A stretch of 48,653 bases of DNA from Algoriphagus faecimaris. GTDB taxonomy: Bacteria; Bacteroidota; Bacteroidia; Cytophagales; Cyclobacteriaceae. Shown here piece by piece: positions 25,037-32,971 of this stretch. How positions within the stretch are numbered: position 1 is the first letter of the stretch; each line of letters begins with the position of its first letter. Both the position numbers and the translations under genes were made by a program. The notes beneath the pieces are model-generated. The model had not been told where the DNA came from, did no database searches, and saw only the letters and a program-made list of their open reading frames with translations. The DNA is taken from assembly GCF_900101705.1 (NCBI RefSeq), contig NZ_FNAC01000040.1:1-48653 (forward strand), given 5' to 3'.

Positions 25037-26281
25037 ATGAAGAGGATTTTCCACTTGCTCATCGCTTTTCTATTTAGCTTTACTTTAGGATTTTCACAGG
25101 AGAAGACGGATAATATTGTCATTCTTATTTCACTTGATGGGTTTCGATACGATTATGTTGAGCGTTTTCAGCCTGAAAACCTGTCCCGCTTTGTCCAATC
25201 CGGTACTGCTGCCAAAGGCTTGATTCCTTCCTTTCCCAGTAAGACCTTTCCGAATCATTATACGATCGCTACAGGAATGAAACCGGAGCATCATGGTGTG
25301 GTAGACAATACCTTTTATAATCCTGAAAAAGATCAAATTTACTCCATTGGTAACCGCGAGGTCGTCACAGATGGAAGCTGGTACGGAGGTACTCCTCTAT
25401 GGGTATTGGCTGAGCAAAACGGAATGAAAGCGGCAAGCTACTTTTTTGTGGGATCGGAAGCAGCGATCCAAGGGGTGAGGCCGAGCTACTACTACGATTA
25501 CGATGGCAAAGTCCCAAATCTTACTAGAGTTGCCAAAGTATTTGAATGGTTGCAGTTACCCGCTGATGAACGCCCTCAGATGATTACCTTGTATTTTTCG
25601 GATATGGACGACGTGGGGCACGGCTATGGACCGAGCAATGATGAGCAATTAAAGCGTAGGTTGGATCGCTTAGATCGTGAGTTGGGAGCTTTGTTTGAGG
25701 GATTGAAGAGCTTTGATCTGCCTATTCATGTGATTTTGGTTTCTGACCATGGGATGGTAGATGTCCCTAGAGCCCAATTGATCAATTTGGAGCCTTTGGT
25801 AGAAGGCTTGGATGCCCGCGTAGTCAACTCAGGAGCTTTGGTTCATCTGCATCTTGAAGATCAAAATGACAAAGCGGCCTATAAGCAGCTGATCGAATCT
25901 CGGGGAAAGCATATTCATGTGATTGATATCGAAGACCGGGAATACTATGAGGACCTTAGCCTGCATAGAAACTTGATGGGGGATTTGTTGATCATTCCTG
26001 ATTTGGGCTATTATTTGACGGATAATAGGGGCTTGTTTCGCTACCAAAATCGGGCCGCCAGCATGAAAACGGAGGTTTTTGGGGAGCATGGATTTAGTCC
26101 AGACTATCAGGAAATGCAGGGTATTTTCTATGCCTCAGGCCCGAATATAGAAACTCAGAAGGTAATTGAGCCTTTTTCTAATGTTCATATTTATCCGCTG
26201 ATCTGTGAGCTATTGGGATTACCAATACCGGAAAATATTGATGGTAAATTGGAAGTACTAAAGCCAATTTTGAAAGATTGA
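25037..26281 (+). CDS. NPP-type nucleotide pyrophosphatase/phosphodiesterase (alkaline phosphatase superfamily)
   Basis: The product is 414 aa. A signal peptide ends near GFSQ, so the enzyme acts in the periplasm. The catalytic set of ectonucleotide pyrophosphatases is present: Asp34 in LISLDGFRYDY, nucleophile Thr70 in FPSKTFPNHYT, FSDMDDVGHGYG (Asp and His zinc ligands), VSDHGM, and GEHGF near residue 350. It hydrolyses phosphodiester or pyrophosphate bonds of nucleotides or alkylphosphodiesters. The stop lies two bases before the truncated haemoglobin gene, implying a shared transcript. Confidence 0.92.
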   Translation: MKRIFHLLIAFLFSFTLGFSQEKTDNIVILISLDGFRYDYVERFQPENLSRFVQSGTAAKGLIPSFPSKTFPNHYTIATGMKPEHHGVVDNTFYNPEKDQIYSIGNREVVTDGSWYGGTPLWVLAEQNGMKAASYFFVGSEAAIQGVRPSYYYDYDGKVPNLTRVAKVFEWLQLPADERPQMITLYFSDMDDVGHGYGPSNDEQLKRRLDRLDRELGALFEGLKSFDLPIHVILVSDHGMVDVPRAQLINLEPLVEGLDARVVNSGALVHLHLEDQNDKAAYKQLIESRGKHIHVIDIEDREYYEDLSLHRNLMGDLLIIPDLGYYLTDNRGLFRYQNRAASMKTEVFGEHGFSPDYQEMQGIFYASGPNIETQKVIEPFSNVHIYPLICELLGLPIPENIDGKLEVLKPILKD

Positions 26282-26283
26282 AT

Positions 26284-26682
26284 ATGGATAAGATAGACAT
26301 TAGAAGTAGAAAGGAGGTTGATTTTTTGGTGAGGAGATTTTACGATCAGATTCGTCAGCATGAGACCTTAGGGCCTATTTTCAATGGAGTAGTGGATGAT
26401 TGGGAACATCATTTGGTGCATTTGAGTGATTTTTGGGAAATCATCCTATTACAGACCGGGCCCGGTAGAGGTAAGTTTAATCCGGCACAGGTTCACGTAG
26501 CTGTCGATCGGAAAGTAGATCATCAAATAGAACAAGCACATTTTGGAAATTGGCTAGACCTGTGGTTTCAAACTATCGATCGATACTTCGAGGGGGAAAA
26601 CGCCAACTATGCTAAAGAGCATGCCCGCAGAATGGCCCATATGCTTTTTATGAGAATTTGGGAAGCGAGAAAAATATCCTGA
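26284..26682 (+). CDS. Group III truncated haemoglobin
   Basis: The product is 132 aa from the ATG at 26284. It has the 2-over-2 globin pattern of group III: LVRRFYDQIRQHETLGPIF (helices A-B), WEHHLVHLSDFWEIILL (E helix region with a Trp-rich face) and QAHFGNWLDLW with the proximal haem His about 86. The C-terminus MLFMRIWEARK is typical. These cytoplasmic haem proteins bind O2 and NO or take part in redox reactions under low oxygen. Two bases separate it from the phosphodiesterase. The in-frame TTG six bases earlier overlaps that gene and is less likely. Confidence 0.9.
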   Translation: MDKIDIRSRKEVDFLVRRFYDQIRQHETLGPIFNGVVDDWEHHLVHLSDFWEIILLQTGPGRGKFNPAQVHVAVDRKVDHQIEQAHFGNWLDLWFQTIDRYFEGENANYAKEHARRMAHMLFMRIWEARKIS

Positions 26683-26738
26683 AGTTCTTGATAGTCAGCA
26701 TTTTTTTGTAGATTCAATGCACTTTTAATTAGGTCCTT

Positions 26739-27758
26739 ATGAAAAAGTTTGTACTCCCATTTTCCGTTCTGTTGATGGTGTTGAGTTTCTCTGGATTGGC
26801 CCAGGGTTTATTTGACAGCCAGGAAGCCTTGCCCCTGCGCTTGAGTTTTTCGATCAAGGAAATGAAAAAGATGTCCAATGACTCTACGTATGTTGATGAG
26901 GTGCTTTGGTATCAGGCGGAGTCGGGTGAATGGGATTCGCTTCAGGTCGAGCTCAGGACTAGAGGCAATTTTCGTCTGAGCAATTGCTACTACCCGCCGC
27001 TTCGCCTCAAAATCAAGAAGAAGAAAAGATCCGGGACGCTATTTGAAGAGAATAAGCATCTGAAAGTCGTACTTCCCTGTGCAAAAGTGAAGAATGCAGA
27101 CAGCTTTATCGCTAAGGAATTTCTTTGCTATAAGCTGTACGAGGAAGTGACCCCTTATACGTTTCAGACTAGACTGATTCGGGTCGAGCTTGAGAATTTA
27201 GATGATAAAAAGGGAGGCACTACCGAGCTATTGGGTTTTTTGATCGAGGATGATGATGATGTGGCTAAGCGCTTCGGAGGGGAGATTGTGAAGAGGGTTA
27301 AGGTCCACCCCACCTTTATGCTGGACACGGCTTCAGTGAGACATGACTTCTTTCAGTTTTTGATCGGGAATACAGATTTTTCCAGCATGTTTCGTCATAA
27401 TGAAAAGATCATGAAAGTGGGAGAAAATGCCGTCGTCCCTCTAGCCTATGATTTCGATATGACAGGATTGGTTAATCCGCCCTATGCCCAAGTCAGCAAT
27501 TTGGTGGATATAGACTATGTCACAGATCGTCTTTATCGGGGCTACTGTCGCGAACCGGAGTTGATGGAGTATGTCAGACAGGAATTTTTACAAAAAGAGG
27601 AAAACATCTGGAAAGTGGTAGCGTCCGCTTCCACCTACATGGAAGAGTCAGAGATGAGATCCTGCAATCGGTTTTTGGAAGAGTTTTTCAAAATCATGAA
27701 GGATGATTTTCAGTTTCAACGGATGGTTTTGAAAGCCTGTCTGACTGGAAATACCTGA
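26739..27758 (+). CDS. Exported protein resembling the CotH kinase-like fold
   Basis: The product is 339 aa. It has a signal peptide (MKKFVLPFSVLLMVLSFSGL, cleavage near AQG). Conserved blocks in related Bacteroidetes proteins are seen in order: VELRTRGNFRLSNCYYPPLR near residue 70, HLKVVLPCAK, FLCYKLYEEVTPYTFQTRL, LGFLIEDDDDVAKRFGG, FLIGNTDFSSMFRHNEK and PLAYDFDMTGLVN. The late HN...YDFD motifs recall the phosphotransfer core of CotH-type atypical kinases. That link is by pattern memory, not proof. The four consecutive Asp are notable. It follows the globin gene by 56 bp and could be in the same transcript. Confidence 0.6.
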   Translation: MKKFVLPFSVLLMVLSFSGLAQGLFDSQEALPLRLSFSIKEMKKMSNDSTYVDEVLWYQAESGEWDSLQVELRTRGNFRLSNCYYPPLRLKIKKKKRSGTLFEENKHLKVVLPCAKVKNADSFIAKEFLCYKLYEEVTPYTFQTRLIRVELENLDDKKGGTTELLGFLIEDDDDVAKRFGGEIVKRVKVHPTFMLDTASVRHDFFQFLIGNTDFSSMFRHNEKIMKVGENAVVPLAYDFDMTGLVNPPYAQVSNLVDIDYVTDRLYRGYCREPELMEYVRQEFLQKEENIWKVVASASTYMEESEMRSCNRFLEEFFKIMKDDFQFQRMVLKACLTGNT

Positions 27759-27781
27759 GTTTTTTAGATTGAGAGTGGATT

Positions 27782-28237
27782 TTATCTCTGGATTCGCTTG
27801 TCAAGATCGAGTGGATAAGTGCTGTGTTGAATTTTTTTAAAATCGGGTGAAAGCGGATTGATGACAAAATTAGTCGATGTTGGGTCTAGCACTGAGGGAA
27901 CAGCGAAACAAAGTACTCCATTTTTTATCAGCTTACTCCCATACTCCATTGACGCCATAGCTGCTGGTATTTCATTCCAGTTGTTGGGTAATTCTTTTAG
28001 GGATGGAAAAAAAATTAGCTCTTCGGAAATAGAGAATTCCATGACAGAATAATCAAGATACCGTTCGGAAGAGAGTAATTCTGGATCTATAGTTAGGCGT
28101 TCCAATAAACCTGCCGATAGGCTAGCCGCCGCATAGATTGCAGGCAGTCCAGGTTGGTTCCAGCGGCCTCCATACTGCTTGGCTCCCTCGCCGCTTGTGT
28201 CAGAATATTTGGTAAGTGCGATTCGATAAGCTTTCAT
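27782..28237 (-). CDS. RES-domain toxin (NAD+ phosphorylase type)
   Basis: The product is 151 aa from the ATG at 28237. An N-terminal Arg (KAYRIAL) and the block YGGRWNQPGLPAIYAAASLS carry the Arg and Tyr of the RES signature; a Glu follows in LLERL. RES toxins of Xre-RES systems deplete NAD+ by phosphorolysis and stop growth. The length is the family norm. It begins five bases after the antitoxin stop, so the pair is one operon with antitoxin first, as usual for this class. No frameshift or loss of key residues is seen. Confidence 0.88.
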   Translation of the reverse strand: MKAYRIALTKYSDTSGEGAKQYGGRWNQPGLPAIYAAASLSAGLLERLTIDPELLSSERYLDYSVMEFSISEELIFFPSLKELPNNWNEIPAAMASMEYGSKLIKNGVLCFAVPSVLDPTSTNFVINPLSPDFKKIQHSTYPLDLDKRIQR

Positions 28238-28242
28238 AAGAG

Positions 28243-28704
28243 TCAAACTGCTATGCCGTGCTGAAGCCTCAGAATCTCGGTCTTGAGTAATTCAATCCCC
28301 TCTGATGAATCAATAAGGTTTATGGGAATGTGGTGATCGAGAGTAAAAAGCGGTCGCTCCATCCATTTTCTAAATCCCTCCTCTCCAAAATAATTGATCC
28401 CAACAGCATAGAAATCGGCCAACTGATAAAGTCTTTCGGATTGGGCGGTGTCAAAAAATTGCTTGCGCTGCAAAGTTTTGGCGGAAACTCCCAATACTTT
28501 GGCTAAACTAAGGTAATCGAGACCTGAAGTTGTTTTGAAGCTTTCAAATGAGCTTTTTGTAAGGCCACTTCTATAAAACTCGATTCGGTTAAGCGGGTTG
28601 TTTAATCCTGAAGTATCTAAATTGAGAATTTTTTCGGGTGTCAATTTTGACTTTTGATATATTACTATTTCAGGTTCGCTGACTTTTGAGGACTTCTTTT
28701 TCAT
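28243..28704 (-). CDS. Xre/MbcA/ParS-type antitoxin (DUF2384) of the RES pair
   Basis: The product is 153 aa. The middle part is an Xre-type helix-turn-helix (LDYLSLAKVLGVSAKTLQRK) and the C-terminal half is the DUF2384 toxin-binding domain (ERLYQLADFYAVGINYFGEE, then FRKWMERPLFTL). It neutralises the RES toxin by direct binding and normally represses its own promoter. Two 11-bp direct repeats begin ten bases upstream of the start, in the right place for an operator. It is a complete gene with Lys/Ser-rich N-terminus. Confidence 0.88.
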   Translation of the reverse strand: MKKKSSKVSEPEIVIYQKSKLTPEKILNLDTSGLNNPLNRIEFYRSGLTKSSFESFKTTSGLDYLSLAKVLGVSAKTLQRKQFFDTAQSERLYQLADFYAVGINYFGEEGFRKWMERPLFTLDHHIPINLIDSSEGIELLKTEILRLQHGIAV

Positions 28705-28714
28705 TGCCTAATCG

Positions 28715-28747
28715 GTAATTTGTCCTTTAATATAACGTAATTTGTCC
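28715..28747 (-). promoter_or_regulatory. Direct-repeat operator candidate of the Xre-RES operon
   Basis: GTAATTTGTCC is present twice on the plus strand at 28715-28725 and 28737-28747, identical and exactly 22 bp apart (GGACAAATTAC on the coding strand). The first copy starts 11 bp before the antitoxin ATG. Tandem sites with two-turn spacing suit an Xre dimer array. The rest of the 28748-29051 gap contains a palindrome (28988-29010) and no convincing gene. Confidence 0.5.
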
Positions 28748-28987
28748 AAAAATGATTGTTTTTTCATCTTTTATCCTTAATTCTCACCGAGATTTCTACC
28801 TGAAAATTGATCGACATAAGAAGAAACTTCGTGAGAAAAGAGCCTGTATGCTTATCAGCACATTTTAGTAAAAAAATCTAGTTGCATTGGTAATGAAGCT
28901 GGAAGTGATAGAAATACTTTAAAGAGGTGAAGAAGAAGGCTGCATCTAATACCTTTAGAAAGCCCAAGAAAGTCTGCTGCCCTCCCT

Positions 28988-29010
28988 TATCCCGACAATT
29001 GTCTTGGATA
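28988..29010. repeat. Palindrome between the RES operon and dnaE
   Basis: TATCC, one base, the perfect ten-base palindrome GACAATTGTC, two bases and GGATA form a near-perfect 23-bp inverted repeat. It lies about 42 bp beyond the dnaE stop on the minus strand and could act as a weak terminator or be a dispersed intergenic repeat. Confidence 0.4.
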
Positions 29011-29051
29011 GGCTCCTCATAAATAAAACCCACCCAAATTTTTCTTAATGC

Positions 29052-32021
29052 TCAGCCCTCTCCCGCATTCCAATAGGCCATTCGCTCCAGTTTTTCTACT
29101 TCCATAGAATAGAAGCCAAATTCTTCCACGACCTTACCCTCGATTCGGTAGATCGCTCGGCCTTTGAAGGGATACTTTTTGACCACAGGAGGGAAGTGTA
29201 CCGTATCGATCCAGTCACCGTCCCGATCCAGCAAAGTTCCGAAGTTCATCACTTCTCCCTTTACCGTGCGGGTGTATTTGACCGTCACCAGATAGCCGAC
29301 AATCATCACTCGTTTTCCCAAATGCTTTGTCATTTCTCGGGCTTTGATTCCTTGGACGCTTTGGTCTTTGACCAAGTGAAAGGGGGAGTCGAGCGGAAAC
29401 TCCAGGATGTCAATCTGATCCAAAATATCCTGCCGAATATCCGTCTCGTCGAGTTCTGGGACTTCAGGTGGCTTTTTGCCAAAACTGATTTCCGTAGAAG
29501 TCGAGCGGAAAAGCTCATTTGTACTAGGAATGGCTTTTCGCTTGTTTTGGAGAAAATGGGCTTCCCAAAGGAGCTCCTGCTTGGTCTTACCCGTGAAGCG
29601 AAAGCAGGTCATTCGGATCAGAATCAGCAGCTGCTCAAGTCCGATTTCGACCCGAGCCACAAAATCGGCCAAACCTAGAAATGGACCATTCGCTCTTCGC
29701 TCTGCCAGCAATTTTTCTACGGTGGCCTTTTCCAGGTATTTCATGTGGATAAAACCCAGAAAAACGGTCTTTCCGGTGATCTGGGTCAGGTATTGACTTT
29801 CGTTCAGGTGTGGAGGCTGAATATCGGCCCCATTCATCCGGAGTTCGTGAACATAGAATTCGGTATGATAAAATCCCCCAAAATTATTGATCACCCCGAC
29901 CATGAATTCTAGGGGGAAGTAGGCTTTCAGATACAAACTCTGATAGCTTTCTACGGCGAAGGAAGCCGAGTGTCCCTTGGCAAAGGAATACCCCGCAAAG
30001 CTTTCGATCTGATGCCATACTTCGGCTGCAATCTTATCCTCCCTGCCCAGCTTTTTGCAGTTTTCGAAAAACTGGTCTTTCACTCGCTGAAATTCATCTT
30101 TGGATCGGGATTTTCCACTCATTCCCCGGCGCAGCACATCCGCCTCGCCCAAGCTCAGCCCGGCAAAGTAGTGGGCGACCTTGATCACATCCTCCTGGTA
30201 GACCATGATGCCGTAGGTCTCGGGCATGATTTCAGCCATGACGGGATGGGCGATTTTTCTCCGATCCTGATCGATGTGTCGCAAAATATACTCCCGCATC
30301 ATCCCTGAGCGGGCGACTCCAGGCCGTATAATGGAGCTAGCTGCCACGAGCTCAAGGTAGGTGTCTGCTTTCAGCTTGGCTAAAAGCATCCGCATCGCGG
30401 GTGACTCCACATAAAAAGCCCCGATGGTGTGCCCGGTGCGCAAGTGCTCTTTGATTTTGGGGTCTTTTTTGAATTTTTCGATCTCCCGAATATCTACTTT
30501 CACACCCTGATTTTGGTAGATGATCTCCAGTGCAGACTTGATGTGTCCAAGCCCCCGCTGACTCAGAATATCAAACTTGTGCAGACCAATGTCCTCGGCG
30601 GTGTGCATGTCGATATGAGCGAGGGGAAAGCCTTTCGGAGGCATGTCTGTGGCGGTATAGTAGTGGATAGGTTTGTGCGAAATCAAAACCCCACAAGCAT
30701 GAATCGTCAGATGAGAAGGCATATCATGCAGCACCTGCGAATACTTGATGATCAGCTTGCCAAACTGATCAGGTTCGTAGCCCTGCTTGTCCGCATGATG
30801 GATCAGGGATTCGATATCGGTCTTGGGCAGGCCAAAGACTTTTCCCAGCTCCCGCAGCATGGACTTGTACTGAAAAGTATTGTAGGAGCCGAGTAGTGCG
30901 ACATGTTCTTCTTTTCCGGAATTGTATTTTCGGAAAATGTAATCGGTCACCTCGTCCCGATCTGTCCAACTGAAGTCAATGTCAAAATCGGGGGGATTTT
31001 CCCTGTAAAGGTTGATAAATCGCTCAAAATACAGATCCAACTCGATCGGGTCCACATCTGTGATGCCCAGACAATAGGCCACGATACTATTGGCACCGGA
31101 GCCTCGGCCCACATGGTAGAAGTTGCGGTGCTGCGCAAAGGTGATGATGTCGTAATTGATCAGAAAATAGGAGACAAAGCCCTTTTGCTGAATCAGCTCG
31201 AGCTCCTTTTCGATCCGCTGACTGATTTTTGGGCTCAGATCGGGGTATCGGCGAATGGCTCCCTTGAAGGTTTCCTGACGGAGAAAGTCAAAATCCTCCC
31301 AGTCCGAACCCAAGATATCACGCCGGTTTTTGACGGCTTGGAAATAGAAGGAAAACTGACATTGCTCGAGTAGCTTTTGGGCATTGACGAGCAGGTAGCT
31401 GTGATTTTCGCAGCGGGGAATTAAATCCGCATAGGAGTAGAGTTGATCGGTGACATCTGCCTGCTCGGTCATCGGGAGTTTACTCAGTAGGGTATTCAGG
31501 TCCATGCTGCGTAAAAGTCGATGCGCATTGAATTGGATTTTGGAACTGAAAGTAGCCGGCTGAAGGAGAACGAGTTTTTCCTTTCGCCGGTACCAAGGTG
31601 AGGTCAGTAGCTTATTGAGTTGGGCAGGATGTATGCCGACAAATTCATTTTCCCGCAGGGGAAAGGCCTTCTCTGAGAAGGGGTAGATGATGAAGCTGTT
31701 CTCAAATTTGGGAGCCTTTGATGTAAAGCTTCGCTTGTGGACTCGATGATCGGAGAGGTGCTTGTTGAGTTCGAAGAAACCTTCTTGGTTTCGGGCGAGT
31801 CCGATGTATTGCTGCTGTACGCCATTACGAAAGTCGATTCCAATGACGGGGTGAATACCGGATTTTTGCGCAGCTCGGATGAAGGGAAATACCCCTGCGG
31901 TAGAGTTAATGTCAGTGAGGGCAAGTGCGTCGAGTTTTTTGCCTTTCGCCTCAGCGATCAGCGCTTCCACAGACATCGTCCCGTATTTGAAGCTGAAGTG
32001 AGAATGGCAGTTGAGAAACAT
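29052..32021 (-). CDS. DNA polymerase III alpha subunit, short (DnaE2-like) form
   Basis: The product is 989 aa from the ATG at 32021 (MFLNCHSHFSFKYGTMSVEA), which starts directly at the PHP domain; a start at 32084 would add 21 non-conserved residues. PHP motifs: NCHSHFS and LALTDINSTAG. The C-family polymerase palm has ENPPDFDIDFSW (two catalytic Asp) and, nearby, HVGRGSGANSIVAYCLGITD. The fingers, a helix-hairpin-helix and an OB domain (VMIVGYLVTVKYTRTVKGEV) follow. At under 1000 aa it is shorter than the replicative DnaE (~1160 or more), matching the second, error-prone DnaE of many Bacteroidetes. No Y-family polymerase or imuA-like gene is next to it. Base composition is a little richer in GC than the neighbours. 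Confidence 0.88.
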   Translation of the reverse strand: MFLNCHSHFSFKYGTMSVEALIAEAKGKKLDALALTDINSTAGVFPFIRAAQKSGIHPVIGIDFRNGVQQQYIGLARNQEGFFELNKHLSDHRVHKRSFTSKAPKFENSFIIYPFSEKAFPLRENEFVGIHPAQLNKLLTSPWYRRKEKLVLLQPATFSSKIQFNAHRLLRSMDLNTLLSKLPMTEQADVTDQLYSYADLIPRCENHSYLLVNAQKLLEQCQFSFYFQAVKNRRDILGSDWEDFDFLRQETFKGAIRRYPDLSPKISQRIEKELELIQQKGFVSYFLINYDIITFAQHRNFYHVGRGSGANSIVAYCLGITDVDPIELDLYFERFINLYRENPPDFDIDFSWTDRDEVTDYIFRKYNSGKEEHVALLGSYNTFQYKSMLRELGKVFGLPKTDIESLIHHADKQGYEPDQFGKLIIKYSQVLHDMPSHLTIHACGVLISHKPIHYYTATDMPPKGFPLAHIDMHTAEDIGLHKFDILSQRGLGHIKSALEIIYQNQGVKVDIREIEKFKKDPKIKEHLRTGHTIGAFYVESPAMRMLLAKLKADTYLELVAASSIIRPGVARSGMMREYILRHIDQDRRKIAHPVMAEIMPETYGIMVYQEDVIKVAHYFAGLSLGEADVLRRGMSGKSRSKDEFQRVKDQFFENCKKLGREDKIAAEVWHQIESFAGYSFAKGHSASFAVESYQSLYLKAYFPLEFMVGVINNFGGFYHTEFYVHELRMNGADIQPPHLNESQYLTQITGKTVFLGFIHMKYLEKATVEKLLAERRANGPFLGLADFVARVEIGLEQLLILIRMTCFRFTGKTKQELLWEAHFLQNKRKAIPSTNELFRSTSTEISFGKKPPEVPELDETDIRQDILDQIDILEFPLDSPFHLVKDQSVQGIKAREMTKHLGKRVMIVGYLVTVKYTRTVKGEVMNFGTLLDRDGDWIDTVHFPPVVKKYPFKGRAIYRIEGKVVEEFGFYSMEVEKLERMAYWNAGEG

Positions 32022-32146
32022 TTGAAGTGAGAAGTATAAGGTATCAAATACGAAAACCGGAAATACGATTTTCGAAGTATGCATTGCGAAATATGCTTCC
32101 TGCGGTCAGGAGATCGTCCGGTTCGGATTACAAATCCTACGAAGAC

Positions 32147-32168
32147 CTCGGGATCGCAAATCCCCGAG
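32147..32168. repeat. Intergenic hairpin
   Basis: CTCGGGAT, five bases, ATCCCCGAG form an 8-bp stem with one bulged C. Together with the next hairpin it occupies the 340-bp gap between dnaE and the pentapeptide gene, where no gene is seen. Such hairpins are frequent as dispersed elements in Bacteroidetes intergenic DNA. Confidence 0.45.
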
Positions 32169-32209
32169 TAGCGAAGATTCCTGAAGAGTAGACAGAAGCA
32201 GAGTAGCAA

Positions 32210-32241
32210 GACCTTCGAGGTTTTCAAAAACCTTAAAGGTC
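32210..32241. repeat. Nested intergenic hairpin
   Basis: GACCTT...AAGGTC encloses AGGTTTT...AAAACCT, so two stacked inverted repeats form one long imperfect hairpin. It resembles a dispersed repeat rather than a normal terminator because it lies about 120 bp from the pentapeptide stop, on its downstream side, and has no T tract. Confidence 0.45.
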
Positions 32242-32361
32242 ATTCGTGATAAAATGTCAATTATTTTAACATTTTATTGTTTATAAATTAAACAAAAGAA
32301 TTGAGATCAAGTCAAGAGCTTGACTGATTTTTGAAGGGAACTGTCGGAAACTTGATGAGGG

Positions 32362-32922
32362 TCAGCCTATTTTAATTTCATATTTATCCAAAAGCCCAGG
32401 AAGACCATTTAGGTCAAAATAAGCCCCTCGGATTCGATTGGTTTCGGGATCGAGACGGAGATTTTGGGAATTGCGGAAATCAGCCTTTTCCAGATTCGTC
32501 TGATCAAATACGGCGCCCATCAAGTCGGACTCCTGAAAACTCACTCCGCTGAGATTGGCTTGGGAAAAATCCACTTCGAACAAGCGAGAGCTGATAAAAG
32601 TGGATTGCTTGAGTTGGAGATTGAAAAAGTTGCAGTAGTCCAACTGGCAATTTTTGAAGTAAAACTCAATCAAAAAGGGGTTGGCATTATTAAAGTGAAC
32701 CCCCAGAATTTTACATTTTTTGAAGTTGACCTGCCGAAAGGAAACTTTCGAAACTTTGCTATTGCTCAGATCGCAGGAGTCAAAGCTGCAGTTTTCGAAG
32801 GTTGATCCCTGGAAGTTCAAATTGGAAAAATCACAGGAACGAAAAATACAGCCCTCATATTCTCCGGTTTCAAAATCAGAGGCAGTAAGATTTTTGAAGG
32901 TTTGGTCAGCAAAAAAAGTCAT
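32362..32922 (-). CDS. Pentapeptide-repeat protein
   Basis: The product is 186 aa, without signal peptide. The chain is a continuous series of A(D/N)LxF-type units, for example CDFSNLNFQGSTFENCSFDS, CDLSNSKVSKVSF, VDFSQANLSGVSFQESDLMG and TNLEKADFRNS. This predicts a right-handed quadrilateral beta-helix. There is an irregular segment near residues 80-95 where the helix may be interrupted. It is shorter than Qnr gyrase-protection proteins (~218 aa) but of the same general build. Function unknown; DNA-mimicry or scaffold roles are possible. It follows the creatininase gene by 49 bp. Confidence 0.85.
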   Translation of the reverse strand: MTFFADQTFKNLTASDFETGEYEGCIFRSCDFSNLNFQGSTFENCSFDSCDLSNSKVSKVSFRQVNFKKCKILGVHFNNANPFLIEFYFKNCQLDYCNFFNLQLKQSTFISSRLFEVDFSQANLSGVSFQESDLMGAVFDQTNLEKADFRNSQNLRLDPETNRIRGAYFDLNGLPGLLDKYEIKIG

Positions 32923-32971
32923 GGTTTCAATTTTCTCCTAAATCGTAATTCGTAAATCGAATATCATAAAT

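Noticed and set aside
28752..28868. 38-codon plus-strand frame (MIVFSSFILNSHRDF...) upstream of the dnaE/RES gap
   Set aside because: Lys/Arg-rich end, no homologue recognised, no leader structure beyond the antitoxin operator; chance in AT-rich DNA is likely.
32362..32922. Qnr-type quinolone resistance protein
   Set aside because: Pentapeptide pattern fits, but the protein is shorter and shows no specific Qnr loop features; called generically.
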